DNA from: Clostridiales bacterium
GTDB taxonomy: Bacteria > Bacillota > Clostridia > Monoglobales > WRBX01
NCBI GenBank assembly: GCA_031261985.1
Contig: JAISIR010000007.1
Location: forward strand, 112,654 to 176,653
DNA: 64,000 nucleotides
Reading direction: 5' to 3'
Shown: positions 41,495 through 50,892 of the stretch, one piece after another
Layout: each line of letters begins with the position of its first letter
Numbering within the stretch: the stretch's first letter is position 1
The notes under the pieces: model-generated
The model's input: the letters and a program-made list of their open reading frames with translations, nothing else
Database searches by the model: none
Told to the model about the DNA's origin: nothing
Made by a program: the position numbers and the translations under genes

Positions 41495-42289
41495 ATGATA
41501 GAAATCAAGGATTTAACTTTTGCATATGAAGAAAAGCAAGTGCTTAAAAATATATCGCTGGACATACCTCAAGGGCAGTTTATTGCTATTTTAGGGCATA
41601 ATGGTTCGGGGAAATCTACCCTGGCGCGTATGATGAATGCGCTATTGGTGCCAGATAGTGGTGAGCTATTGGTTAATGGGGTTAACACAAAAGACGAGGC
41701 GCGAATGATGGAGATTCGTCGGAGTGTTGGAATGGTGTTTCAGAACCCTGATAATCAGATAGTGGCGGCGATTGTTGAAGAAGATGTAGCGTTTGCGCTA
41801 GAGAATTTAGGTGTAGAGTCTAGCGAGATTAGGCGGCGGGTGGATTTAGCTTTAGAGGAAGTTGGCTTGAGCGATTATGCCACGCATGCGCCTCATTATT
41901 TAAGTGGTGGGCAAAAGCAGAGGGTGGCGATAGCGGGCGTGATTGCTATGCAGCCTAATATTATAGTGCTAGATGAAGCGACGGCTATGCTAGACCCTAA
42001 GGGGAGGCGTGATATCCTAGCTTTGGTGGAGGATATGCACAAAAAAGGCAAGACGATTGTATATATAACGCATAATATGAGCGAGGCGATAAAGGCGGAC
42101 AGGGTGATTGTGTTAGACGAGGGCGAGCTGGTGTTAGATGGCACGCCGAGGGAGGTATATGCTAACACTTCGGCGATTGTAGATGCTGGGCTAGAGCTGC
42201 CTAGACCGTGCCAAGTGACGACTGCGTTGGGGCTTGGGGTTGCGTTGGATATTGATGAATCGGTTGAATTGATTAATGCGAGTAAGTAG
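41495..42289 (+). CDS. ecfA1: Energy-coupling factor transporter ATPase 1
   Basis: This ABC ATPase of the ECF vitamin/metal transporter has Walker A GHNGSGKSTLARMM, Q-loop FQNPDNQIVAA, signature LSGGQKQRVAIAG, Walker B IIVLDEATAML and switch His (YITHNM). FQNPDNQ is typical of the EcfA pair. It is followed by ecfA2 and ecfT, the complete energising module shared by many substrate-binding S components. No S component is in this window. The ATG has only a weak ribosome binding site. Confidence 0.95.
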   Translation: MIEIKDLTFAYEEKQVLKNISLDIPQGQFIAILGHNGSGKSTLARMMNALLVPDSGELLVNGVNTKDEARMMEIRRSVGMVFQNPDNQIVAAIVEEDVAFALENLGVESSEIRRRVDLALEEVGLSDYATHAPHYLSGGQKQRVAIAGVIAMQPNIIVLDEATAMLDPKGRRDILALVEDMHKKGKTIVYITHNMSEAIKADRVIVLDEGELVLDGTPREVYANTSAIVDAGLELPRPCQVTTALGLGVALDIDESVELINASK

Positions 42290-42361
42290 GAAAAAAGAGC
42301 ATGATTTATGAGCTAGCGGCTTAAAGGCGTGCAGGTTAGAACCGAATAGGTGAGTGGGATA

Positions 42362-43249
42362 ATGATTTCGTTTAGAGATGCAAGTTATACATATTCGATT
42401 AAAACGCCATTTGAGAAGCTGGCGGTTAAAAATGTGTCGTTCGATTTAAACGAGGGCGAAATTGTAGGGATAATTGGGCATACAGGGTCGGGGAAATCGA
42501 CTTTGATTCAGATGATGGATGCGCTATTATTACCGACGAGCGGGGAAGTTTACATAAATTGCACTTCGGTGCAGGATAAAAAGGCGAATTTAAAACAGCT
42601 GCGTGCGAACATTGGCATGGTGTTTCAGTACCCAGAAGTTCAAATTTTTGAGGAGACTATTTTTGACGAGGTAGCCTTTGGACCGAAGAATCAAGGGATT
42701 TCAGGCGAAGAATTGGAGCAGAGAGTAAGTAGTGCGTGCGCGGTTGTTGGGCTTAACTCGGGGGATTACAAGAAGTCTCCGCTTGCGTTAAGTGGCGGGC
42801 AGAAGCGGAAAGTGGCGATTGCCAGCGTGCTTTCGATGAAACCTAAAGTGCTTATTTTAGATGAGCCGACGGCGGGGTTAGACCCTAGGGCGCGTAATAG
42901 TCTGCTTAAATTTTTAAAGGAGTATAATAAAAAGTTTGGTGTATCGATAGTTATGGTAAGCCATTCGATGGAGGAAATTGCTGAAATTGCCGACCGTGTG
43001 TTAGTGCTTAATAAGGGCGAAATTGTAATGGATGATGCGACTAACAATGTTTTTGCGCGGCGAGAGTTTTTAAAGAGTGTAGGGTTGGATATACCTGAAA
43101 TATCTACAATGATGAACATGCTTGGAGTAACCGATTGTTGGACGGTAAGTGATGCTATTTTAAGGCTAAAATCTAGCATGACGGTGGCGAATGGTAAACG
43201 TGCGGAAGTAGTAGATGCCAAGGAAGGAGGCGTGGGGAGCGGTGTTTAA
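42362..43249 (+). CDS. ecfA2: Energy-coupling factor transporter ATPase 2
   Basis: This is the second ATPase of the ECF module: Walker A GHTGSGKSTLIQMM, Q-loop FQYPEVQIFEE (characteristic of EcfA2), signature LSGGQKRKVAIAS, Walker B VLILDEPTAGLDP and VSHSMEE. ATG 42362 is preceded by AGGTGAG; the GTG at 42350 in the ORF track overlaps that site. The 3' end overlaps the start of ecfT by 8 bp. Confidence 0.95.
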   Translation: MISFRDASYTYSIKTPFEKLAVKNVSFDLNEGEIVGIIGHTGSGKSTLIQMMDALLLPTSGEVYINCTSVQDKKANLKQLRANIGMVFQYPEVQIFEETIFDEVAFGPKNQGISGEELEQRVSSACAVVGLNSGDYKKSPLALSGGQKRKVAIASVLSMKPKVLILDEPTAGLDPRARNSLLKFLKEYNKKFGVSIVMVSHSMEEIAEIADRVLVLNKGEIVMDDATNNVFARREFLKSVGLDIPEISTMMNMLGVTDCWTVSDAILRLKSSMTVANGKRAEVVDAKEGGVGSGV

Positions 43250-44039
43250 GGATATCACTTTAGGGCAATATTTCCCCGAAGATTCGATTTTGCATCGCTT
43301 AGACGCGCGAATTAAACTGGGCATATGTTTTGCACTATTGATAGTTATATTTATGTTAAAATCGTATTTACAATATGGAATAATGATGTTGGCAATATTT
43401 ATATTAATTTTAATGTCTAAAGTGCCATTATCGTTGTATTTAAAAAGCTTGCGACCCATGGTGATTTTAATTTTGTTCACAGGGATTATAAATATGCTAA
43501 TGACGGATGGGCAAGTGATATATCAATTTTGGGTATTTAAAATAACGTACGAAGGCGTAACCATGGCGGCGCAAATGTTGCTTAGGATTGTACTTTTAGT
43601 TGTGGCAAGTGCGATTTTAACTTATACTACCTCGCCCATAGTTTTAACCGGTGCGTTAGAGAGCTTGCTAAAACCTTTGCGTGTGTTTAAGTTCCCGGCG
43701 CATGAAGTTGCTATGATGATGACGATTGCATTGCGGTTTATACCTACTTTAATTGATGAGGCGGATAAGATAATTAAGGCGCAAACGTCGCGCGGGGCAG
43801 ACTTTTCGACAGGGTCGCCAATGGTTAGGGCTAAGGCGTTAGTGCCAGTGTTGATTCCTTTGTTTGTAAATAGTTTTAGGCGGGCAGACGAGTTAGCGGT
43901 GGCGATGGAGGCGCGGTGCTATAATGGAGGAGACGGGCGGACGAGCCTGCATGTGCCAAGGATTATCGCGCGGGATTATGTTGCGTGTGCTGTGTGTGTG
44001 TTGGTGTGCGCAGGAGTTTTGGTGGTGAATTATTATTAA
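43242..44039 (+). CDS. ecfT: Energy-coupling factor transporter transmembrane protein EcfT
   Basis: EcfT is the membrane scaffold that couples the two ATPases to S components. It starts with FKDITLGQYFPEDSILHRLDARIK, typical of the family, and has several membrane helices. The Ala-Arg-Gly coupling motif region is QTSRGADF, and a second is MEARCYNGG. GTG 43242 is 11 bases after AGGAGG and gives the usual N-terminus; the track start at 43215 runs inside ecfA2. Its stop codon overlaps the beginning of truA. Confidence 0.92.
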   Translation: MFKDITLGQYFPEDSILHRLDARIKLGICFALLIVIFMLKSYLQYGIMMLAIFILILMSKVPLSLYLKSLRPMVILILFTGIINMLMTDGQVIYQFWVFKITYEGVTMAAQMLLRIVLLVVASAILTYTTSPIVLTGALESLLKPLRVFKFPAHEVAMMMTIALRFIPTLIDEADKIIKAQTSRGADFSTGSPMVRAKALVPVLIPLFVNSFRRADELAVAMEARCYNGGDGRTSLHVPRIIARDYVACAVCVLVCAGVLVVNYY

Positions 44040-44769
44040 CATAAAACTTAATGTTTCTTACGATGGAACGGAGTATCACGGTTGGCAAATGCAGGATAAT
44101 GCCGTGACAGTTCAAGGTGTATTAACGGCAGCGGTGGGTAAGGTTATCCCTGGTGTTAGCAATGTAAATGGCTGTTCGCGGACGGATGCAGGCGTGCATG
44201 CGCGCGGGTATGTGTGTAACTTTCATTGCAATACCTCTATACCTTCGCAAAATTTGCCTAACGCATTAAATAGCAAGTTACCGTCTGATATTAGGGTGTT
44301 AAGTGCTGAGTTTGTTGATGAAGATTTTAACGCAAGATTTTCTGCCATTAGCAAGACTTATAAGTATTTAATATATAAAGATGAAGTGTTAGACCCGTTC
44401 TGGCGCAACTATGTTTACCATACGAATTGGGAAATTGATATTGAAAAGATGGTGCAGGCGAGCGAAAATATGGTTGGCGAGCATGATTTTAGTGCGTTTA
44501 TGGCGACGGGTGGCACGCAAACGACGACGGTAAGGCGGGTTAATTATATCAATGTTACCAAACGGGATAAGATTATTGAGATAGAGATAAATGCTAACGC
44601 CTACCTTTATAACATGGTAAGGATAATTGCGGGTACGTTATTTTATTGTGGATGTGGCAAGATTAAGCCGAGTGAGATTGAGGGAATTATACTTTCTGGC
44701 GATAGGGTGAAAGCGGGGATAACCCTGCCACCGCAAGGATTGTTCTTAGAGAAAGTGTATTATCAATAG
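44035..44769 (+). CDS. truA: tRNA pseudouridine(38-40) synthase TruA, probable AUU start
   Basis: It forms pseudouridine at positions 38-40 of tRNA anticodon arms. The catalytic Asp is in GCSRTDAGVHARG, with HDFSAFMATGG and YLYNMVRIIAGTL further on. The first ATG in frame (44089) would delete the first strand (NIKLNVSYDGTEYHGWQ), which is conserved in the family. No ATG, GTG or TTG exists between the upstream in-frame stop and that segment. ATT 44035 lies six bases behind GGTGGTGA and would give M-N-I-K-L-N-V-S-Y-D-G, the normal TruA start. ATT 44029, ATT 44032 or ATA 44041 are alternatives. It overlaps the end of ecfT. Confidence 0.9.
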   Translation: MNIKLNVSYDGTEYHGWQMQDNAVTVQGVLTAAVGKVIPGVSNVNGCSRTDAGVHARGYVCNFHCNTSIPSQNLPNALNSKLPSDIRVLSAEFVDEDFNARFSAISKTYKYLIYKDEVLDPFWRNYVYHTNWEIDIEKMVQASENMVGEHDFSAFMATGGTQTTTVRRVNYINVTKRDKIIEIEINANAYLYNMVRIIAGTLFYCGCGKIKPSEIEGIILSGDRVKAGITLPPQGLFLEKVYYQ

Positions 44770-44804
44770 AACTTAGTGATTTAATCAAAGGGGTTTTGTG
44801 ATAT

Positions 44805-45899
44805 ATGAAAAGGCGAAGATTGATAATAAATATTTTTATACTATTTATTGTGATAGTTGCAGCGTTTGTGCTATATACCAATCGCAATGCGATATTTTTA
44901 GGGCGTGATGTGAATCGTGGTGGCGAGAATGTTGTTTACACCATGGATGGAGCGATTCAGCGTACCTTTACCTCGTTTAAAAACAGGTTGATAATTTGTG
45001 ATAATCAGGGTGTATCGGCGGTTAAAAGCAATGGGAATGTTGCGTGGAGCGTTAATTTTCAGGCGCGACAGCCGAGGGTGGATTCGAGCGGGAGTTATTT
45101 ACTATCGACCGATATTGGCGGGACGGATTTTGTTTTGATTAAAAATGGGCGCGAGCAGTTTAGGAAGACCTTAGAGGGGACGATATGGACGGCAAGCGTT
45201 AATGATAATGGGTATGTAGCTGTGGCGTCGACGATTCCTAATTATAAGGCGAAGATTGATATTTATACAAGAGGTGGCGAGAAGATATTCTCTTGGAACT
45301 TAAGTCATCAATACCCGATTGATTTAGCAGTGGCGGATAATGGCAAAAAGTTGGTTGCTGCCTTGGTTTCTACCGCTGATAAAACCTTGGCAGGCAATTT
45401 AGCGTTTGTAGATATAGTCAAGGCGGAAACTGTGGGTGAGCCTAGCTTTGCCAATTGTATGTTCAGCGATATAAGGTTCCTTAATAATGGCGATGTATTG
45501 GCGATATCTGATGTTGCTGTTATGAGGTACACGAGCGATGGCGGATTAAAGTGGAACACTAATTATAACAGCCGAGTGCTACAAAAAGTGGCGGTGGGGC
45601 GTAGCAGGGTAGTCTTGTTTTTTGAAAATTTGCGGAATACATCGACGGCTGAGAGTTATACGCTATCGCAAGGTGTTTTAAAGGGTAGTTATGAATTCGA
45701 TTTTGATGTCGAGAGTGTATCGTCACGCGGGAATGTAATTGTAGCGAGCGGAAAGCGTGATATTGCTATGCTAAGGTTTAACGCTAGGCTTAAGACGACG
45801 CTGGCGTTTAATAATGATATTAGGACGCAAGAAATTTTGCCGAATAAACGTGATGTTTTTGTAGTCCATAGCAATAATGTTGAAGTTATAACGCCATAA
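44805..45899 (+). CDS. DUF5711-like membrane-anchored beta-propeller protein
   Basis: One N-terminal membrane helix (about residues 6-24) is followed by roughly 330 residues of short repeats with the periodicity of a PQQ/WD-type propeller. Examples are RLIICDNQGVSAVKSNGNVAW, YVAVASTIPNYKAKIDIY and VLAISDVAVMRYTSDGGLKW. This architecture resembles DUF5711 proteins of Clostridia, whose function is unknown. It follows truA and precedes, by a promoter, the type IV pilus genes. AAAGGGG lies somewhat far (13 bases) from ATG. Confidence 0.65.
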   Translation: MKRRRLIINIFILFIVIVAAFVLYTNRNAIFLGRDVNRGGENVVYTMDGAIQRTFTSFKNRLIICDNQGVSAVKSNGNVAWSVNFQARQPRVDSSGSYLLSTDIGGTDFVLIKNGREQFRKTLEGTIWTASVNDNGYVAVASTIPNYKAKIDIYTRGGEKIFSWNLSHQYPIDLAVADNGKKLVAALVSTADKTLAGNLAFVDIVKAETVGEPSFANCMFSDIRFLNNGDVLAISDVAVMRYTSDGGLKWNTNYNSRVLQKVAVGRSRVVLFFENLRNTSTAESYTLSQGVLKGSYEFDFDVESVSSRGNVIVASGKRDIAMLRFNARLKTTLAFNNDIRTQEILPNKRDVFVVHSNNVEVITP

Positions 45900-45947
45900 G
45901 TAAGCGCTGAATAACTCTCATTTGTGATTTTTGGATAAATATTCCTG

Positions 45948-45976
45948 TTGACATGTATTCGACTTTTTGATATAAT
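45948..45976 (+). promoter_or_regulatory. Promoter of the type IV pilus gene cluster
   Basis: TTGACA, 17 bp, TATAAT, about 90 nt before the prepilin peptidase start. Confidence 0.85.
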
Positions 45977-46067
45977 TTTCGACGTAGAGAAGTGCTGATT
46001 AAAACAAGGATTGTTATGACATGATAGATTAAATTGGGGATAAAAATTGCTAAAAGGTGGAGCGTTA

Positions 46068-46868
46068 GTGGAAGTTTTATTTGCGTGTTTAGTTGGGGTT
46101 GTTGGCTTATTTGTTGGTAGTTTTTTGAACGTGTGTATTTATAGATTGCCATTAAAAGAAGAAGTTGTAAAGACACCTTCGCACTGTCCAGAATGTGGCG
46201 AAAACCTTAAATGGTATCACTTGGTTCCTTTGTTTAGCTGGATTTTTTTAGGCGGCAAGTGCGCATTCTGCAAATCTAAAATTTCGGCGCAATATCCTTT
46301 GGTAGAGTTATTGAATGGCGTGCTATGGGCGTTAATTTTTTGGCGATATAGCTTTATTGTGTCAGGCGTATTTAGCTTTTATGGATTGATTAGTTATATT
46401 TTATTATCTGTGGTAGTATCTACTTTAATTATAGTTTCGTTTATAGATGCAAAAACTTTGCATATTCCTAACTCTTTAAACCTTATAATTTTTATCTGCG
46501 CTATTTTATTATTAGTACTAAAAACATATTTTGCTACATCTATTGGTGTAATTTATACCAATGTAGCCGCGCTAATATTTATCGGCGGGGCGTTTTTTGC
46601 TATAGCCTCGTTGGTAGAAAATGGCATGGGTGGTGGCGATGTAAAATTGATTGCTGCCTGCAGCCTTTTGATGGGTATATCTCACACTTTATTGGCGATA
46701 ATAATTGGATTTTTTATTGCAAGTGTGGTGGGTATAACGCGAATAATCATCAATAAAAGCAACCGAAAAACTTTGATTCCGCTGGGGCCTTACATATCTT
46801 TTGGTGTGATTGTAAGCCTGTTATATGGTAACATAATTATTAATTATTATTTATCGTTATTTGTCTAA
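46068..46868 (+). CDS. pilD: Type IV prepilin peptidase / N-methyltransferase (PilD)
   Basis: This polytopic membrane aspartyl protease cleaves prepilin leaders before the FT/FS(M/L)xE motif and methylates the new N-terminus. The N-terminal zinc-type cysteines are present (CPECGENL and CAFCKSK), so the methyltransferase part is intact. The catalytic Asp residues are in SFIDAKTLHIPN and GGGDVKLIAACSLL. GTG 46068 follows AGGTGG by seven bases; the TTG at 46047 lacks such a site. Its substrates are probably the two pilin-like proteins in the same cluster. Confidence 0.95.
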   Translation: MEVLFACLVGVVGLFVGSFLNVCIYRLPLKEEVVKTPSHCPECGENLKWYHLVPLFSWIFLGGKCAFCKSKISAQYPLVELLNGVLWALIFWRYSFIVSGVFSFYGLISYILLSVVVSTLIIVSFIDAKTLHIPNSLNLIIFICAILLLVLKTYFATSIGVIYTNVAALIFIGGAFFAIASLVENGMGGGDVKLIAACSLLMGISHTLLAIIIGFFIASVVGITRIIINKSNRKTLIPLGPYISFGVIVSLLYGNIIINYYLSLFV

Positions 46869-47017
46869 TTTACTTGAAAGCGCGCGAATTGTTTCATATT
46901 TATTACTTTTTATTTACAATTATGTTACAAATAGTCGAAAAACTATACATTTAGAATTTTTATGATATAATTGTACTAACATCGAGAAACATGATTAGTA
47001 AACAGAGGGAAAAATCC

Positions 47018-47380
47018 ATGAAAATCATGAAAATTGTAAGGTCGACAGCTGGGTTTACCATGATTGAAATAATGGTAGCATTGGTTATTTTAGGGATAAT
47101 AATTGTCCCTTTAACTGATAGTTTATTTAGATACGAAATGACTGCCAACAACGAAATTACGCAGATTAACAAACAGGATGATGTTACGGTGTTGCTTAAT
47201 TCTACCGCGGCAGATGTTAGGCGGCGATTAGATAATGGGCAGAGCTATAGCGTTATAAAAGATGTGTACGAAAGTATGGGCGATTCACGGATTACTTTAG
47301 ATATAATTGATGATGTTGTTATTAAAATTACCGCTCAGATTGGCGATGAATCGGCGTCGGTGTATCATAGGATTCAATGA
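47018..47380 (+). CDS. Type IV pilin-like protein (prepilin)
   Basis: A short basic leader ends in Gly before the cleavage motif (RSTAG / FTMIEIMVALVILG). A long hydrophobic helix follows, then a small soluble domain of about 85 residues. The conserved Glu at +5 is present. It is a minor pilin or pseudopilin processed by the adjacent PilD. ATG 47018 has GAGGG upstream, so the nine extra codons of the track start are not used. Confidence 0.88.
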   Translation: MKIMKIVRSTAGFTMIEIMVALVILGIIIVPLTDSLFRYEMTANNEITQINKQDDVTVLLNSTAADVRRRLDNGQSYSVIKDVYESMGDSRITLDIIDDVVIKITAQIGDESASVYHRIQ

Positions 47381-47445
47381 CGGTGAGAGGATTAGCGCAG
47401 GGTGTACAAGCAATTTTTGATATTTGATTTGGAAGAAGGGATAAG

Positions 47446-48369
47446 ATGTATCAGAGAATAAATGCTTTTGACATTGGCGGATTCAACATAAAAGTAGTGT
47501 CTGGGCAGGTAACGATGAAAAGAATAGATGTAAGTAGTGCATCGGTATTCCCGACTCCTGAAGGGCTTGTGGTAGATGGTTTAATCACCGAGCCGCAGGT
47601 GCTAGCCGAGTATTTGCGCGGCGAGTTAAGCCAAATTAAACGCTTTAGTAAAGAGATTATTGCAACGGTTACCTCTAAAGCCATTATTATTCGTGATATA
47701 AACGTGCCTAAGGTTAATAGCTTAGAGTTTACGCGAATGATGCGTCATGAGGCTATCGAGAACCTGCCGGTAACTTTAGATGACCATATAATAGACTATA
47801 AAATAATCGAAGAAGTAAATGGCGAGAATGGTGCCGAATATAGGGTTATGTTGGTGGCTATACCGCGTAATATTGTAAGTAGTTATCTAGAGTTTTTGCG
47901 CGCGATTGGCATGGATTGCAAGGGGATAGATTTTGCGGGAAACAGTGTTTCTAAGCTAATAGTTAGGCAAGATGCAAAAGAGAAGTTTAAAAAAACGACG
48001 GCGGTGTTGGATTTAGGGCATACTAGCTCGGCGGTGACTATTATGCATCGAGGGGCGTTTAAGTATTACAGAATTTTCTCGCATGGTGTGGGCGAGCTTT
48101 CGTTAGAGTTTGAGACGCTAGATAAATTACTAGAAGAAATTAAGACGTTCTTTGATTTTTACATGAGCCGCGAGAGTGGCAACACAATAGATAAAATTAC
48201 AATTTTAGGTGGCGGTGCGTTAATTGAAGGCGTAATACCTTATATCGAACAAAAGCTGCTAATACCTATAAATTTGTGGCAGACAAGGGGCGTTGTAAGG
48301 CTATCGCGCGAGGCTAGAATGGGCGATAATATAGTCCAATTTGCCAACGCTATAGGGGCATTGCGATAG
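47446..48369 (+). CDS. pilM: Type IV pilus assembly protein PilM
   Basis: This actin-like cytoplasmic ATPase forms the inner-membrane ring adaptor with PilN and PilO. Actin-fold nucleotide motifs are AFDIGGFNIKVV (phosphate 1), AVLDLGHTSSAVTI (phosphate 2) and KITILGGGALIEGV (adenosine). It has 307 aa. The order pilM-pilN-pilO with pilins is as in other type IV pilus systems. Confidence 0.92.
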   Translation: MYQRINAFDIGGFNIKVVSGQVTMKRIDVSSASVFPTPEGLVVDGLITEPQVLAEYLRGELSQIKRFSKEIIATVTSKAIIIRDINVPKVNSLEFTRMMRHEAIENLPVTLDDHIIDYKIIEEVNGENGAEYRVMLVAIPRNIVSSYLEFLRAIGMDCKGIDFAGNSVSKLIVRQDAKEKFKKTTAVLDLGHTSSAVTIMHRGAFKYYRIFSHGVGELSLEFETLDKLLEEIKTFFDFYMSRESGNTIDKITILGGGALIEGVIPYIEQKLLIPINLWQTRGVVRLSREARMGDNIVQFANAIGALR

Positions 48370-48416
48370 ATAAAGTTAAGCAAGTGTTTACGAATAACTG
48401 GTGTGAGGTGTAAAAA

Positions 48417-48953
48417 ATGGTAGCGGTAATGCGCAAAGATATCAATTTAATACCCGATAAGCAAAGACAACAGCTAAGGTCTAGGAATATAGCGCGTTGG
48501 TTGTCGTTTGTTTTGATGCTAGTTATGGTTTTAGGGTTGGCCTCTATTGCATATTTGGGTGGCGAGTATATATTTTTATCGATTCAAAATGATAAATTTG
48601 TAGAGGGGATTGCTCAGTTAGAAGATGTAAAAGAGCTTAATGATAACGTAGAATCGCGCGAGGCGTTTGCCGAGAGACGTGCTAGCTTTGCCAAGGTTAT
48701 AGAAGAAAGTGACCCAAAATTAATATCGTATATAGAAGAGTGCGAGAGCGTGGTGCCTAGTAATTTTAAGGCGACATCTGTTGCGGTTGATGATGCAGGG
48801 ATTGTGACACTATCGGCAACTGCGCCTAACCAAGTGGTGGCGGCGGATTCGTTACATTCGTTGGTAGAAAGCAAAGTGATGAAAACTGCAACGATAACGA
48901 GTATTGCTATAGGGCAAGATAATGTCACCTTTACGATAACAGGGACGCGATAA
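48417..48953 (+). CDS. pilN: Type IV pilus assembly protein PilN
   Basis: This bitopic membrane protein begins DINLIPDKQRQQLRSRN, containing the NL(I/L)P motif that docks into PilM. A membrane helix (about residues 25-50), a coiled-coil stretch and a small ferredoxin-like periplasmic domain follow. GAGGTG precedes ATG by six bases. The 178 aa length fits PilN. Confidence 0.9.
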   Translation: MVAVMRKDINLIPDKQRQQLRSRNIARWLSFVLMLVMVLGLASIAYLGGEYIFLSIQNDKFVEGIAQLEDVKELNDNVESREAFAERRASFAKVIEESDPKLISYIEECESVVPSNFKATSVAVDDAGIVTLSATAPNQVVAADSLHSLVESKVMKTATITSIAIGQDNVTFTITGTR

Positions 48954-49054
48954 AACGTAGCGGTTAATAGTGCTTTTTAGTGCAGTCGGCGTTTGGATAA
49001 TGATACGCTGGGTAAGCGAGCACACATGTTTTGCGCAAAGGAGAAGTGCAAAAA

Positions 49055-50329
49055 GTGAGATTTAAAATGAATTTAAGAATGTTTTTTGTGCTATCCGTTT
49101 TAGCGGTGGCTTTGTTGGTGTGCACGGGGTACTATATAAACAAAATGGTAGTGGATATAAAGGCGAAAACCGTGGCTAATAGTGCAGAATTTGAGCGTTT
49201 GAATAGTTTGGATAAAACGACGTTAGAAGAGAATCTGAAGTTTTTTAATTATAAATCTACCACTATGCAAAATGCGATGCCAGATACTATTTTGCAGGAG
49301 CGGATTTTAGTCGATTTGTATCGTGCGCAGGCGGCGGTGCCAGGGTTTGATGGTAAGTCACTTTCGGTATCGTTTGGCGCGAAGTCGGCAAGTAGTGGGG
49401 TAAAAGCTTCGGCGGCGAGCGGGTCGACGGGTTCGGCAGGGGCTGCAGGTTCGACAGATGCAGATTCAAAAAGTTCTAGCGATGAGGATTCTATCTCGAC
49501 CACCGAAAGCACGATGGCTGCAATCGAAATGGCGAGCGAAGCAAACGTGGAGAGTGAGGCGGTCGCGACATCTGGGGCAGCGGCAACCTCGGCATCGACT
49601 AATGGGCAACAGTTAGAGCAGGTGGTAACTTTAGGGTTTAATGCTACCTACGAGAATGTCAAAAATTTTGTGCTAGAGCTAGACAAGACGCCTAGGACGA
49701 TGGAAGTTGTGAGCATTACCACGACGGGCGATAATGATAAGCTTAATTGTAGTATTGTCTTGAATGTTTATGGTTTAAAGGCGAATATGGACGAGAAGGA
49801 TTTAATTGAAGAGTATGCGATACCTTGGTTCTCGCCATTTAAAAAAGGGACGACGGATTTGTTTAAGATGAACGAGTACATGGGCGATGATGCCATGGAT
49901 AATAAACTGTTTAACGGTAAGTCGGCTCCTAGCACTTTTTATAAAGATTTTATGTTATACTTAAACGATGGCAACCCAAATTATCCTGAAGTTGTGATGG
50001 AAAAGTACCAAGATTATGATAACATGGTGGGCGGGAATGCTCATGTGGTGGATTTATACTTGAGTTATGATAACGGAAACTATACATATAAATTTGTGTA
50101 TGATGGAAAGAACTTCCCTGAAAAGCAGGGGGTTTTACAGACGTATAAGAACAAGAATATCACTATAAATATAGTTGATGATGCGCCGCGAGAGTTGTTG
50201 TCTACTATGCCAGATACCGATTTGAATATTTATAATGGGACGGATAAGAAGATAACGGTTTCGGGTAATTATAGCAAGCGGACGCATATTAACGATGTGT
50301 ATTCTAAGGGTATAGTGTATGAGCGATAA
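49055..50329 (+). CDS. pilO: PilO-like type IV pilus assembly protein with long Ala/Ser-rich insert
   Basis: A membrane helix near the N-terminus (about 8-28) and a coiled coil precede a 90-residue Ser/Ala/Thr-rich stretch (roughly 110-195). A PilO-like segment (VVTLGFNATYENVKNFVLEL, VVSITTTGDNDKLNCSIVLNVY) follows, then a further C-terminal domain of about 150 residues not found in ordinary PilO. Position after pilN supports the assignment. At 424 aa it is about twice the usual PilO. GTG 49055 follows AAAGGAG. It overlaps the next gene. Confidence 0.75.
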   Translation: MRFKMNLRMFFVLSVLAVALLVCTGYYINKMVVDIKAKTVANSAEFERLNSLDKTTLEENLKFFNYKSTTMQNAMPDTILQERILVDLYRAQAAVPGFDGKSLSVSFGAKSASSGVKASAASGSTGSAGAAGSTDADSKSSSDEDSISTTESTMAAIEMASEANVESEAVATSGAAATSASTNGQQLEQVVTLGFNATYENVKNFVLELDKTPRTMEVVSITTTGDNDKLNCSIVLNVYGLKANMDEKDLIEEYAIPWFSPFKKGTTDLFKMNEYMGDDAMDNKLFNGKSAPSTFYKDFMLYLNDGNPNYPEVVMEKYQDYDNMVGGNAHVVDLYLSYDNGNYTYKFVYDGKNFPEKQGVLQTYKNKNITINIVDDAPRELLSTMPDTDLNIYNGTDKKITVSGNYSKRTHINDVYSKGIVYER

Positions 50330-50822
50330 GTTTATGATTAAAATGATGGGGCGAGGTTGCAGAGCAGGTGCGCGAAAGAGTTTAGGTCGCAGCGGGAGTA
50401 AGAGCGATTCGACAGGTGGGGGTTTGTTGACATGCGAATTATTGTCGAAAGGTAGGATTTTGTTGGCGGGTAGGTTTTCGTCGCAAAGTAAGCTTTTATC
50501 GACAGGTGGGTTTTCGTTAGTCGAGATTATTGTGGCTATGACACTTTTGATTGTTATAATTTCGGTTGTTAGCTCGTCTTATTTTATGTCGCTTACCATG
50601 AATACCAAGACTAGGCAAAGGGTAGAAGCGACGCGCGTGGCGAATATGTATTTAGAAACAGCCAAAAGCTTAGACCCAGATGATTATGGCGAGATTATCC
50701 CTGTAGAAGACAGTGATTTAAAGGTGCAATACAATGTAGATGGCGATGAAGTGACGGTGACGGTTTACGATGCCGAGGGGAATGTGATAGAGGGGATTCC
50801 GAACAAGACTAAGCAATGGTAG
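50319..50822 (+). CDS. PilV-like prepilin with unusually long leader
   Basis: The prepilin cleavage motif is clear (STGG / FSLVEIIVAMTLLIVIIS), followed by the hydrophobic helix and a soluble domain of about 75 residues. It is preceded by some 60 residues of basic, Ser/Gly-rich sequence instead of the usual 6-25. Either the leader is extended or translation begins at an internal TTG nearer the motif. AAGGG is placed well for ATG 50319, which overlaps the previous stop codon. Confidence 0.8.
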   Translation: MSDKFMIKMMGRGCRAGARKSLGRSGSKSDSTGGGLLTCELLSKGRILLAGRFSSQSKLLSTGGFSLVEIIVAMTLLIVIISVVSSSYFMSLTMNTKTRQRVEATRVANMYLETAKSLDPDDYGEIIPVEDSDLKVQYNVDGDEVTVTVYDAEGNVIEGIPNKTKQW

Positions 50823-50892
50823 GGCAAGAGTAATCGCTGTTACTATAATGGGATATATTGCGATATAATGCAATGATATTGGAGAAAGCGTT

